Source: Candidatus Eiseniibacteriota bacterium (GTDB lineage: Bacteria; Eisenbacteria; RBG-16-71-46; JAFGJU01). From it: a stretch of DNA of 33,290 bases. Location of the stretch: NCBI GenBank assembly GCA_020349905.1, contig CP070702.1:2539497-2572786 (forward strand). Direction: 5' to 3'. Below the pieces are notes generated by a model. The model searched no databases. It had not been told where the DNA came from and worked only from the letters and a program-made list of their open reading frames with translations. Positions 7,937 to 16,779 of this stretch are shown here, in pieces; the stretch's first letter is position 1, and every line of letters starts with the position of its first letter. The position numbers and the translations under genes were made by a program.

Positions 7937-9262
7937 CTAGATCCGAGACCAGACTTTAGCGGCTAGCGTGCGGCATCTGGCGGCGATTTCCTCTTCGTCC
8001 AGAGAGAGAACCTGCTTGTTCCGCATGAGGATTCTGCCTGCGACGATGGTAGTGTCGACGACCGCGTCCACCATGCCAAAGATGAAGTGCCCCAGGAAAT
8101 TGTCGGCGTCCAAGGTCGTCGGCGGAATGTAATCCAGGACGGCGAGGTCTGCGGCGGCTCCCCTCTCGATGACGCCGAGCCTCACAGGGAAGAACTTCGC
8201 AGCTATTTCGGCATTGTTCCAGAGCAGCAGCTGTGGTGCCTCGCAGAAGGCGACGCGCGGGTCACGGTTTTCGAGCCGGTGCAAGAGATAGGCGCAGCGC
8301 ATTTGAGCCGGCATGTCCGACGCCATGCCGTCGGTTCCCAGGCCGACAAGGATTCCCCTGCCCATCATCCCGAGCACATTCGCTACCCCCACGGCGTTGT
8401 TCATGTTTGATTCCGGATTGTGCACCGCCGTCGTTCCGGTCTCCTTGATGAGCTCCGTTTCTCTATCGTCCAGGTGGATACAGTGGACGTAGAGCGAGCT
8501 CTTCCCGCATATGCCGCGACTCACCAAGCGCTCCACGGTCCGGACTCCGTACTTGACCAGAGAATCCGAGTGGTCCTCGCTCCCTTCGGCCACGTGTATG
8601 TGGTATCCGACTCCGTAGCGCTCTGCCACTGCTCGACACTTCTCGAGAGTCTCGTCCGATAGAGTCATGGAAGCGTGCAGCCCCATCATCCCGGTAAGAA
8701 AGGGCGATTTCTCCGCAGCCATACGCTTGAGAAATCGTTCGTTCTCAGCAAGGCCGCCTGTCGGCACGTTTCGGTCCGACACCTCGTAGCAGAGCGAGGC
8801 GCGAATGCCGCTCTCCAGGACGGCTCTCGCGAGCACGTCGAGGGAACCCTCACGGTACGAAGGGCTGGCGTGGTGGTCGAAGATGGCCGTGGTGCCGTTG
8901 CGGATGCATTCGATGAGCGGAACGAGTGCGCTCACGTAAACGTCATCTTCTAGAAGCGCCTTGTCCAACTTCCACCAGAGGCGCTCCAGAATCTCGCCGA
9001 AGCAGCTCGCAGGCTCGCCGGGCGGTGCAAATCCACGCGCCATCGTGCTGTAGAGATGATGGTGGGCGCAGATGAAACCGGGCATGACCACCTTGTTACG
9101 AGCGTCCACCTTGACTTGGCAGTCGTGCCGTTCCTTGAGCTCCTTCGCCTTGCCCACGTCGGCGATCAGGCCGTCTTTGACGTAAACCGCACCGTCGTGG
9201 ATGACCTGATTGTTCTTGCCCAGGGTTATGACGATGCCCCCGGCAATCAGGTAGTCGTTCAC
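7937..9262 (-). CDS. ssnA: SsnA-type amidohydrolase/deaminase
   Basis: 441 residues, the length of E. coli SsnA (about 442). Amidohydrolase (metal-dependent TIM barrel) signatures: VVMPGFICAHHHLYSTMARG (about 58-77, metal-binding His pair), FDHHASPSY (about 128-136), HIHVAEG (metal His on strand 5), HCIHLDD (strand 6), NPESNMNN and LGTDGMASDM (metal Asp on strand 8). The phrases LWWKLDKAL, DHHASP, SNMNN and GHFIFGM are characteristic of SsnA rather than guanine or cytosine deaminase. GTG 9262 is supported by AAGGAGG 6 nt upstream, overlapping an out-of-frame ATG. It is the last gene of the seven-gene operon, 112 nt after the flavoprotein gene. SsnA homologues sit in purine/urate-related anaerobic clusters; the exact ring or amidine it hydrolyses is not established by sequence. 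Confidence 0.9.
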   Translation of the reverse strand: MNDYLIAGGIVITLGKNNQVIHDGAVYVKDGLIADVGKAKELKERHDCQVKVDARNKVVMPGFICAHHHLYSTMARGFAPPGEPASCFGEILERLWWKLDKALLEDDVYVSALVPLIECIRNGTTAIFDHHASPSYREGSLDVLARAVLESGIRASLCYEVSDRNVPTGGLAENERFLKRMAAEKSPFLTGMMGLHASMTLSDETLEKCRAVAERYGVGYHIHVAEGSEDHSDSLVKYGVRTVERLVSRGICGKSSLYVHCIHLDDRETELIKETGTTAVHNPESNMNNAVGVANVLGMMGRGILVGLGTDGMASDMPAQMRCAYLLHRLENRDPRVAFCEAPQLLLWNNAEIAAKFFPVRLGVIERGAAADLAVLDYIPPTTLDADNFLGHFIFGMVDAVVDTTIVAGRILMRNKQVLSLDEEEIAARCRTLAAKVWSRI

Positions 9263-9374
9263 TCATGGCCTCCTTGGTAACCATTCACCGGCGTCACAGC
9301 GCCAGAGTGCTGTAGACCGGATTGAACACGCGGGCGATACACCTGCCCACGGTTCCAGACGACCGAAAGGGGAA

Positions 9375-11855
9375 TCACTTCTCACTAAGCGCCCGCGCTT
9401 CTTCAGGAGTCCTGTCCCGCATACTCAAAGCCAGTGCGAAACAGAGGAAATTACACATCCTGCAGCCCACGCACTTCTCCGCGTCAGTCACCGGATAGCC
9501 TTGGTCATCGTAACTGATGGCCAGGTAGGGACAACGCTTGCAGTTTCCGCATTGCAGGCACAGCTCGCGGTCCGCCTCCGAGATACGCTTGACCGCGGAA
9601 AGTTCCATGAAGTCGGTGATGGGCTCGGGCAGGGCGAGCCCGACGAGCTGTCCAACAGAGCGAAGGTCGCGCTGCGCCATGAGGTGGCTCAGCCCAGAAT
9701 TGAGCTCGTTGATAATGCCGTAGCCGCTCTTAGTCACGAGCGAGCAGAATTGAACGGTCTTGCAGCCGAGTGCGAGAAAGTCGGCGGCATGCTTGTAGTT
9801 TACGGGTCCCCCGTTGCCCGATATTTCAACGCCCAGCGGCGCCGCTTTCGCCAGGGAGAGGTAGCTGATGTTCAACACACCTTCTCCCCCCATCCCTACG
9901 ACCACACCTTCTCCCCATTCCCTCTTCTTTCCAGGCCGAAAGACCATGGTCGGAAACGTGTTGGCCAGCGTGATGCCTGCTTTCTTGTCTCTATGGCGGT
10001 CGAAAACCTGCTTGATGGCGGAAACGATGGCCACGATAGACGTGACCGCGCCAGTGAGTTTGAACAACTTGGGCACAGAACCGTCGCCTCTCTCCAGCAC
10101 CCAGTCGATGATCTTGGCAGACAGCTCGGCGTTCTGAGACACGATGTCGCCCTCGGTGCCGTCACCGCCCTGCGGGCAGGAGAGACTGTACTCGATGGCC
10201 ATCGCACCAGCGTTCTCCAGCTTCTGAGTGTTGCTCTGCCAGGCGCTCCTGTCGCTTTCGTCGTCACCCGTGACCGGACCGCCCGTAGACGCCATGGTGA
10301 GCCGGTCGGGATACAGTTTCCTCAATTCTTCCACTTCACGGCACACCCGCTCCAGCGGATGACCGGAGACGTTGTCGCAGTTTGCGAAGGTGGCGTCGCC
10401 GAAGGCAAACATGTACTCCGACGGGATGTGGACGGGCACGTTGTCGAAGGAGGTCTTCATGATGCCACCGGGCCAGCCTGCTTCGTATGCCTTTTTCATC
10501 TGTTCCAATCCGTCGGTCGTCGGTGCTGCTGAGAGCAAGAAGGGAGACGCGATGGTCTTCCCGAAGAAATCGGCGTCGAGCGACACTGGCCTGAAGTTGT
10601 AGCCGGGTATCTGAACCGTGCTCTTGACAAAACCCTCGGCATTCAGCTCGAACCGAGGAATTTCTGCTCTCCGGACGTAAGCGTCCGCCTGTTCCGCCAC
10701 GTTCTTCCCGGAAGCTGAAGCTTCTACCACTGTAGACGGACCCGTTGCGCAATCACCTGCGTAGAATAGGCCGGGATGCTCCGTCCTGGGCAACGTGCAG
10801 CGCCCGCCTATGGCGATGATGACTGTCTGGAAATCGGGGCGGATGGCTTCGGTGCCGCCAATCGGCTTCACCGAGTCGGGGTGAAACGCCGCGTCACCCG
10901 GCAGTCTAACTTTCTGCGTCGCGATAGCGCTCACGGTGCCGCCCTCGCAGAGGATCTGGGTTACACGGATTCTGCCGTTGACGTCGATGCCGCTCCTGGC
11001 CAGCTCGTCCATCTCCCGCTGGCTGAGCGGCATTTCGCTCAAGTTTTCCAGCGCGAACATTTCAACCCTATCGGCGTTCCGCTCCAGCGCTGTCATTGCG
11101 CAGTCCAGGGCAGTGGCACCTCCACCGATAACCGCCACGTTACCGTGCACTTCGTATGCTTCGGGGTCTTTGAGAAACGGAATCCCCTTGATGGCTTTCT
11201 CTTCGTTCGGAATGCCGAGGGAAATCGACGACCACAATCCCACAGCAACGATCACCGCGTCAAAGCCGGCACCCAGGAGCTTGGCCGGCTCAGTGACCTC
11301 CTTGTTGAGCTGGATGCGAATGTCGCCCAGCCCGAGGCTCCAATCGATGTCGGTCTTAAGGACCTGCTTGTCCAGGCGGGAGTCGCGGATGAGATTGCAC
11401 ATGCCCCCGGGGCAGGAATCTTTCTCGAGGACGGTCACCGAATAACCTTTGCGCCCCAGCACCACCGCAGCAGCCAGACCCGCAGGCCCCGCGCCGATGA
11501 CAGCAGCTCTCCTGCCGTTTGGTTTCACCGCTGCCATCCCCGGCATGACGCCCGCCTGTTTGGCCTTCTCAACAATCCTGGCCTGCACAGCCGGGATGTC
11601 CACGGCGCCGTCCAGCTTCTTGTGGACGCAAGCCGCCATGCAGTACTTGTCAGGACATACCTGCCCGCATACGCCGCCCAGAGGGTTCTTCCCCATTATC
11701 AGGGCAGCGGCCCTCCTCATGTCCGACGGTGAACCCACCTCAGAGGCCAGGATAAAGTCCGCCGGCGAGCAGTCGCAGGGACAGGCATCTGTGCAGGGCT
11801 TGTCCTCGCAGTATTCGCACTTCTCCAGCTCTGCCAGAAACTGAGCTTCTGTCAT
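9375..11855 (-). CDS. DPD-like iron-sulfur flavoprotein (PreT-PreA-type fusion)
   Basis: 826 residues from ATG 11855. Domain order matches mammalian dihydropyrimidine dehydrogenase. Residues 13-76 are Cys-rich N-terminal [4Fe-4S] ligands (CEYCEDKPCTDACPCDC, CGQVCPDKYCMAACV). A GltD-like FAD/NADPH part follows (AVIGAGPAGLAAA at 118-130, AVIGGGATALDCAM, YAGDCATGPSTVVEA). Next is a dihydroorotate-dehydrogenase-like FMN barrel (SPFLLSAAPTTDG, EYSLSCPQGGDGTEGD, EISGNGGPV) and two C-terminal clusters (CLQCGNCKRC and CVGCRMCNFLC). It should reduce or oxidise an unsaturated N-heterocycle with NAD(P)H. The DPD catalytic-loop Cys is not present (the loop reads GDIVSQNAEL). Related in context to E. coli YgfK, which as I recall has a different domain order, so I do not use that symbol. 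MTEAQ was chosen over a codon 15 nt upstream because GAGG sits 7 nt before it. Confidence 0.88.
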   Translation of the reverse strand: MTEAQFLAELEKCEYCEDKPCTDACPCDCSPADFILASEVGSPSDMRRAAALIMGKNPLGGVCGQVCPDKYCMAACVHKKLDGAVDIPAVQARIVEKAKQAGVMPGMAAVKPNGRRAAVIGAGPAGLAAAVVLGRKGYSVTVLEKDSCPGGMCNLIRDSRLDKQVLKTDIDWSLGLGDIRIQLNKEVTEPAKLLGAGFDAVIVAVGLWSSISLGIPNEEKAIKGIPFLKDPEAYEVHGNVAVIGGGATALDCAMTALERNADRVEMFALENLSEMPLSQREMDELARSGIDVNGRIRVTQILCEGGTVSAIATQKVRLPGDAAFHPDSVKPIGGTEAIRPDFQTVIIAIGGRCTLPRTEHPGLFYAGDCATGPSTVVEASASGKNVAEQADAYVRRAEIPRFELNAEGFVKSTVQIPGYNFRPVSLDADFFGKTIASPFLLSAAPTTDGLEQMKKAYEAGWPGGIMKTSFDNVPVHIPSEYMFAFGDATFANCDNVSGHPLERVCREVEELRKLYPDRLTMASTGGPVTGDDESDRSAWQSNTQKLENAGAMAIEYSLSCPQGGDGTEGDIVSQNAELSAKIIDWVLERGDGSVPKLFKLTGAVTSIVAIVSAIKQVFDRHRDKKAGITLANTFPTMVFRPGKKREWGEGVVVGMGGEGVLNISYLSLAKAAPLGVEISGNGGPVNYKHAADFLALGCKTVQFCSLVTKSGYGIINELNSGLSHLMAQRDLRSVGQLVGLALPEPITDFMELSAVKRISEADRELCLQCGNCKRCPYLAISYDDQGYPVTDAEKCVGCRMCNFLCFALALSMRDRTPEEARALSEK

Positions 11856-11896
11856 GCGCGCACCTCGCACTGCCTCTCTCGAGCGTTCGCGGAGTA

Positions 11897-13276
11897 CTAC
11901 TTCCGCGCCGCCTTTAGTTTCGCATCAATGTCGCCGACCAGTTGCTGGTGCTTCGCCCACCACTCCTGGCTCAGCTGCGCGTCGAGTTCTTCGACCGTCT
12001 TGCCCTGTTGCTCCACCCAGGTGTAGTACTTGAGATTGTGCCACTGGCGGCGCATCTCGGTAGTACCCTCATGAATCCAATCCGTTGTCTTGTCGCGGAA
12101 GATCTGGACGCGCGCCGCCGCTTCGGCCTCGTCCATCTTCCCGAACGTCCTTGTCATGTCGCTCATGACCGAGCGATAGCGGTCTATGGCGTCCGTACAA
12201 ATTGTCACGATGACGTCGTCCTTGCCGTAACCGTAGAACTTCGCCGTCTTGATCGCGCCGAATACGTTACAGACGCTGCTGATTCCGAAGATCTCCGCCA
12301 TCTTCTCCACCGAGGCCCGCGGCACGCCGAATCGCTTCGTCAGCGTGGTCCAGCCCGCTTCTTCGGTGAGCAGCTGAAGCCCCTTCTTGCATTCGATATC
12401 GTCCAAGCACATGATGGCGTCCATGTTGATCACGTTGTGGATCCACGTAACGTGCTTGTCGCCAATCCCCTGAATGTCGTGTGAGCCGTAGCCGTTGTTG
12501 TACAGCGTGGGGCACTGGATGGGTTCGAGCCCGACGATCTTGTGGTCCGGCCAGACCTGCTTCAATCTATCTCCCGCCGCGATGGTGCCACCGCTCCCCA
12601 TGGCGGAGCAGAATGCCGCCACATTCCCGTTGCCCACCCCTTGCTGCTCGAGCAGGCCCGCGAGCTCCACAATGGTGTTGCCCGTGACGTGGTAGTGAAA
12701 GCGGTAGTTTCCCATCACCTCGAATTGATTGAGGATGCGCACCTTCGGGTCCCGGCGCAGGCGGTGTGTTTCGTCATAGATTTCCTTCACGTTCGATTCT
12801 GACCCGGGCGTCTTGATAATGCGCGCCCCGTACGATTCGATCTGCTGGAAACGCTCCTTGCTCATACCCTCCGGCAAGACCACGATGCTGTCAAAGTTCA
12901 TCCGACAACCCACGTACGCGCCACCGATGCCGTAGTTGCCGGTCGATGGCCACACGAGCGTGTGGACGCTCGGGTCTATTTCGCCGAACAGTTGCTTTTC
13001 AATAAGCACCGCGTATGCGGCGCCGACTTTGTGCGAACCGCTCGGAAAATTATTCCCGTAGAGGACGACTATGTTGGCCTCGACGCCCGTCAGCTCTTTT
13101 GGAATGACATGGTAGTAGATGTCGTTGTTGCCGTCGCGCCACGTAATGTTAAACAGATTGATGGGATCCAACGGGTCCTCTGCCCTCATCTTGAGAGCGC
13201 GCTTGCGGATGTCCGGAGCGATCTTCTCCGGGTGGAGCATTTCTTCGAACGTGGGACCCAGGATTAGTTTTGACAT
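11897..13276 (-). CDS. Fold-type II PLP-dependent enzyme, large family
   Basis: 459 residues. The PLP lysine is in PSGSHKVGAAYAVL (about residues 77-90). The phosphate- and substrate-binding loop is WPSTGNYGIGGAYVG (about 109-123), the Asn/Gly-rich S-T-G-N loop typical of the cysteine synthase/threonine dehydratase superfamily. A second glycine-rich PLP-phosphate motif is AMGSGGTIAAGD. It is longer than YgeX diaminopropionate ammonia-lyase (about 400) and differs from it in the Lys motif, so it is a separate family often labelled only 'pyridoxal-phosphate dependent enzyme'. AAGGAG lies 6 nt before the ATG; it starts 16 nt after the threonine-synthase-like gene. In context it may lyse or deaminate the amino acid left after carbamoyl removal; this is inference. 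Confidence 0.85.
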   Translation of the reverse strand: MSKLILGPTFEEMLHPEKIAPDIRKRALKMRAEDPLDPINLFNITWRDGNNDIYYHVIPKELTGVEANIVVLYGNNFPSGSHKVGAAYAVLIEKQLFGEIDPSVHTLVWPSTGNYGIGGAYVGCRMNFDSIVVLPEGMSKERFQQIESYGARIIKTPGSESNVKEIYDETHRLRRDPKVRILNQFEVMGNYRFHYHVTGNTIVELAGLLEQQGVGNGNVAAFCSAMGSGGTIAAGDRLKQVWPDHKIVGLEPIQCPTLYNNGYGSHDIQGIGDKHVTWIHNVINMDAIMCLDDIECKKGLQLLTEEAGWTTLTKRFGVPRASVEKMAEIFGISSVCNVFGAIKTAKFYGYGKDDVIVTICTDAIDRYRSVMSDMTRTFGKMDEAEAAARVQIFRDKTTDWIHEGTTEMRRQWHNLKYYTWVEQQGKTVEELDAQLSQEWWAKHQQLVGDIDAKLKAARK

Positions 13277-13292
13277 TCAAGACTCCTTGAGC

Positions 13293-14564
13293 TCATTCCA
13301 GATTCAATCGCTTGACGGCCTCGAGGGTCGGCTCGATGACCGTGCCCTCACCCGCGGCCTTCATGGCGCTCGCAATATCCTTAAGGCCGTTACCTGTCAC
13401 CATGCACACGACGGTTTCGTCCGACTTGACGAGGCCGTCCCTGACTGCTGTCTTAAGTCCGGCATAAGCAGCGGCGGCCGCAGGCTCGGAGAAGATCGCT
13501 TCACCGCGCCCGAGTTCTGGAATGGCGGCGAGGATTTCTTCGTCCGTCACGATTAGATATGCGCCGCCCGTCTCGCGCACCGCCCGCACGGCACGCACGC
13601 CATCTCGCGGCAGGTCCGCGCTTATCGAATCGGCGAGCGTTGTCGCATTGACGCGCTCGATATTCTCCCTCCCCGCTCTCCAGGCGTTGTAGCATGCGGC
13701 CGAGCCTTCGGCTTGAACGCCCATCAGTTTCGGCATCTTCTCAATCCAACCCAGCGCGAGCAAGTCCCGCAGACCTTTCCACAACCCGCTGACGATGTTA
13801 CCGTCTCCCACTGGCACGAAGATGCGATCGGGCACCCTCCATCCTCCGGGCCGGGCCTTTCCTGCCGCGGCAGTGAGTTGGGTCAACTGCTCGCAGATTT
13901 CGAACGACGCCGTCTTCTTGCCTTCCACGGTGTAAGGGTTATACGCGGTGTTCCGGCAATACCAGCCGAACGATCTGGACGCTTCCAGGCACAGGTCGAA
14001 CGCTTCATCGTATGTGCCCTTGACAAGGATGACTCGCCCGCCGAACACCAGCAGCTGCGCGATCTTGGCCTGCGGGGCCGTTTGCGGAACGAAAATCACG
14101 GCGGGCAGCTTTGCTGCCGCGGCAAGCGCAGCTAGGGCCGCACCTGCGTTGCCCGTACTTGCCGTCGTTATGATCCGGACGCCAAGCTCGCGCGCCTTGG
14201 CCACCAGCACCGCACTCGCGCGGTCTTTGAAGGACGCGCTGGGGTTGCGGCCGTCGTCCTTGAAATAGAGGTTGCTCAAACCCAGTCCCGTGCCCAGCCT
14301 CACCGAGCGATAGAGCGGCGTCCAGCCTACCTGAAGCGACGGAGCGGACCGACGTGGGTCCTCGAGCGGCAAGAGTGCTGCGTAGCGCCAGATAGAAAAA
14401 TCGCGCGAATTAGAGATCTTGAGCGGGGAGAGTTTCTCGGCGAGTTTCGCGTAGTCGGGAATGGTATCCAGGATGCCCTCGTCGCCGTGCTTGGGGCAGA
14501 CGTACCGCACGGCATCGCGGTCGTACTCTTCACCACAGAGTGTACACTTGAGATGATAGTCCAT
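13293..14564 (-). CDS. Threonine-synthase-like PLP enzyme
   Basis: 423 residues from ATG 14564. N-terminal zinc-ribbon-like segment CTLCGEEYDRDAVRYVCPKH (residues 6-25) then RYAALLPLE and GWTPLY, the usual opening of ThrC. The PLP Lys is in NPSASFKDRASAVLVAKA (about 106-123), the substrate loop is TASTGNAGAALAALAA and the phosphate loop is VPVGDGNIVSGLWKG. Zn-ribbon ThrC-like proteins include true threonine synthases and paralogues of other function. Position inside the carbamoyl operon, next to another fold-type II enzyme and with no hom/thrB nearby, argues for a catabolic paralogue acting on a 3-substituted amino acid. The frame extends 39 nt further upstream (to 14603), but MDYHLKC is the family start. 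No strong ribosome site is visible. Confidence 0.85.
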   Translation of the reverse strand: MDYHLKCTLCGEEYDRDAVRYVCPKHGDEGILDTIPDYAKLAEKLSPLKISNSRDFSIWRYAALLPLEDPRRSAPSLQVGWTPLYRSVRLGTGLGLSNLYFKDDGRNPSASFKDRASAVLVAKARELGVRIITTASTGNAGAALAALAAAAKLPAVIFVPQTAPQAKIAQLLVFGGRVILVKGTYDEAFDLCLEASRSFGWYCRNTAYNPYTVEGKKTASFEICEQLTQLTAAAGKARPGGWRVPDRIFVPVGDGNIVSGLWKGLRDLLALGWIEKMPKLMGVQAEGSAACYNAWRAGRENIERVNATTLADSISADLPRDGVRAVRAVRETGGAYLIVTDEEILAAIPELGRGEAIFSEPAAAAAYAGLKTAVRDGLVKSDETVVCMVTGNGLKDIASAMKAAGEGTVIEPTLEAVKRLNLE

Positions 14565-14649
14565 CCTTACCCCGACCCAGGGTTGCCGACTGGAAGGAAC
14601 CACGTGCGATTCACGTCACAACAGAACGCCCACCGGTGTCTGCGCCAGC

Positions 14650-15672
14650 TCATGTTGAGACAACGTGCGTCCCGGTCTCCCCGCGCAGCGCCCGTCCGAT
14701 ATTCTCAGGGGTCGTTATGATGGCGTGCTTTCCGCCTGCCTCCAGAAACCCGACGACGGCCTGAATCTTCGGCTCCATTGAACCGTCCGCAAAGTGTGTA
14801 CCTTCTGCCAGATAATGCTTCGCTTCCTCGAGCGTCATCTTGTCGACCCATCGCTGGTCCGGCCTGCCGAAGTTGAGCGCAACTTTCTCGATGGACGTCG
14901 CGATGAGGAATAAATCGGCTTTGACCTCGCGCGCGAGCAGACTTGAAGCGAAATCCTTATCTATGACCGCCGCGGTTCCACGAAGTTCATGCCCTCCCAT
15001 GTCAACAACGGGAATGCCGCCACCGCCCACGGCGATGACGACGACTCCGCGCCTGAGCACCGCTTCAATGGTCTCCAGCTCAACGATTTCCTGCGGCAGC
15101 GGCGACGGCACGACACGGCGCCAGCCTCGCCCCGCGTCCTCAACAACGCTCCACCCCATCGCCCTCTTGCGGCGCATGGCCTCCGTCTTGTCCATAAATC
15201 CGCCTATGGGCTTGGATGGATTCTTGAATGCTGGGTCCTTGCGGTCAACCAGCACCTGGGTGATGATGGTAACGCAACGCTTATCTATGCCTCGGTGGTA
15301 TAATTCGTTCTGCAGTGCTTGCTGCAACTCATAGCCGATGGCACCTTGCGTGTCCGCGCCGCAGACGTCGAGCGGCACTTCGTGCATACCTTCCACTTTC
15401 GCCGCGATTTCTGAACGGCGCAGGATGAACCCCACCTGCGGGCCGTTCCCGTGTCCGATCGCCACGTCCCAACCTTCGGCTATCATGTCAGCGATGTGGT
15501 GGGCTGTCTCGCGCAGGGCCTCATGTTGGTCCTCGACCGTCTGATGCTCCGCGTCCTTGATGAGGGAGTTGCCCCCGATGGCGACGACGGCGAGCTTGCG
15601 TTTGGTCGTTCGTTTAACGCTCTTCTTTGTCTCAGGTTTTCTGTTCGTGCCCACTTTCTTCTTTGCTGGCAT
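14650..15672 (-). CDS. arcC: Carbamate kinase with Lys/Arg-rich N-terminal extension
   Basis: 340 residues from ATG 15672 (AAGGA 6 nt upstream). Amino-acid-kinase fold motifs of carbamate kinase: LAVVAIGGNSLI, IGHGNGPQVG, LDVCGADTQGAIGYELQQAL, VIAVGGGGIPV, VIDKDFASSLLA and GSMEPKIQAVVGFLEAGGKHAIIT. It catalyses carbamoyl phosphate + ADP giving CO2, NH3 and ATP, the ATP-yielding step of carbamoyl catabolism. Residues 1-29 (MPAKKKVGTNRKPETKKSVK then RTTKRK) are an extra basic tail not present in usual ArcC, which starts at the first strand. Placed directly after the two carbamoyltransferase genes (91-nt gap), consistent with consuming their carbamoyl phosphate. Corresponds in context to E. coli YqeA. 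Confidence 0.93.
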   Translation of the reverse strand: MPAKKKVGTNRKPETKKSVKRTTKRKLAVVAIGGNSLIKDAEHQTVEDQHEALRETAHHIADMIAEGWDVAIGHGNGPQVGFILRRSEIAAKVEGMHEVPLDVCGADTQGAIGYELQQALQNELYHRGIDKRCVTIITQVLVDRKDPAFKNPSKPIGGFMDKTEAMRRKRAMGWSVVEDAGRGWRRVVPSPLPQEIVELETIEAVLRRGVVVIAVGGGGIPVVDMGGHELRGTAAVIDKDFASSLLAREVKADLFLIATSIEKVALNFGRPDQRWVDKMTLEEAKHYLAEGTHFADGSMEPKIQAVVGFLEAGGKHAIITTPENIGRALRGETGTHVVST

Positions 15673-15763
15673 GTCATTCCTTCTGTGCACAAACACAATA
15701 GGGCATTAGACTGATAGTCGCGCCCGGGAATCAACGCACCCGCACGATTCTTCCACCGGCAAG

Positions 15764-16744
15764 CTAACTCATTGTGAGCGCCATGACCGCCTTTTGCGCG
15801 TGCAGACGGTTCTCGGCTTCGTCGTAAACGGCCGACTGAGGGCCGTCCATCACGTCGTCCGTCACCTCGATGTTGCGATCCGCCGGGAGAGGATGCATGT
15901 AGATGGCGTCCGGCTTTGCCAGTTTCATACGCCGCTCGTCCGTTATCCAGGACGAATACTTGCCTATGATTTTCGCCCCCTCCTTTTCGTCCTGCGTGTG
16001 GACCATCGCGCCCCAGGATTTGGCGTACACGATATCGGCTCCCTTGAACGCCGCATCCATGTCGTCCACGACCTCGAACCCCGAGCCCGACTTCTTCGCC
16101 TGTTCCCGTGCCTGTTCCATAATCTCGGGCATGAGCTTGAATTCCGGCGGGTGCGCTAGTACAACGTCCAGCCCGAACCGTGGCATTTGAAGTATCAGCG
16201 ACTGCGGCACCGACATCGGCTTCTGGTAAGAGGCAGCATAGGCCCACGACACCACCATCTTCTTTCGACGCAAGTCGCGCCCCTTCTTCTCGATGACGGT
16301 CATCAGGTCTGCCAGGCACTGAAACGGGTGATAGATGTCGCACTGCATATTGAGCACCGGCACGTCCGACGCCTCGGCGACCGCACTGATGTAGGCGTTG
16401 CCAGTGCCCCAGTCCACCTGGCGAATCGCAATCCCGTCGAAGTATCGTCCGAAGATCACGCCGATCTCTTTCGGGGTGTCGCCGTGAGCGATCTGCGTTG
16501 TGCGCGATTCTATGAACGCAGCGTGCCCGCCGAGCTGCGCCATGCCGGCCTCGAACGAGCCGCGGGTGCGGGTACTGGAGAAGAAAAACAGCATCGCCAG
16601 GACCTTGTCGCGCAGAATCGGGTGCGACTGACCCTGAGCCCGCTGCCGCTTCAAATCTAACGCGAAGTCGAGAACCTTTTGAACCTCTTCCTTCGAGAAG
16701 TCCAGGTCGCCGACGAGGTCGCGACCCCGTAGGAAAGTCTCCAT
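15764..16744 (-). CDS. ygeW: YgeW-like carbamoyltransferase
   Basis: 326 residues from ATG 16744. Carbamoyl-phosphate site FFSSTRTRGSF (about 54-64), second motif YHPFQCLADL (HPxQ, 138-147) and HPLPADRNIEV near the C terminus, all diagnostic of the aspartate/ornithine carbamoyltransferase superfamily. The insertion and wording VSWAYAASYQKPMSVPQSLI and MQCDIYHPFQ fit the YgeW/knotted transcarbamylase branch rather than OTCase or ATCase. Family members lie in purine-related anaerobic clusters and are thought to act on a carbamoylated diamino acid; the substrate is not proven here. In the catabolic direction it would phosphorolyse a ureido compound to carbamoyl phosphate plus an amine. It begins 35 nt after the ATCase-like gene. 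Sequence upstream of METFLRG in frame is low-complexity and was excluded. Confidence 0.85.
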   Translation of the reverse strand: METFLRGRDLVGDLDFSKEEVQKVLDFALDLKRQRAQGQSHPILRDKVLAMLFFFSSTRTRGSFEAGMAQLGGHAAFIESRTTQIAHGDTPKEIGVIFGRYFDGIAIRQVDWGTGNAYISAVAEASDVPVLNMQCDIYHPFQCLADLMTVIEKKGRDLRRKKMVVSWAYAASYQKPMSVPQSLILQMPRFGLDVVLAHPPEFKLMPEIMEQAREQAKKSGSGFEVVDDMDAAFKGADIVYAKSWGAMVHTQDEKEGAKIIGKYSSWITDERRMKLAKPDAIYMHPLPADRNIEVTDDVMDGPQSAVYDEAENRLHAQKAVMALTMS

Positions 16745-16779
16745 TCTGCCATCTCCCTCTATGCCTGTCCCTGTGCCTA

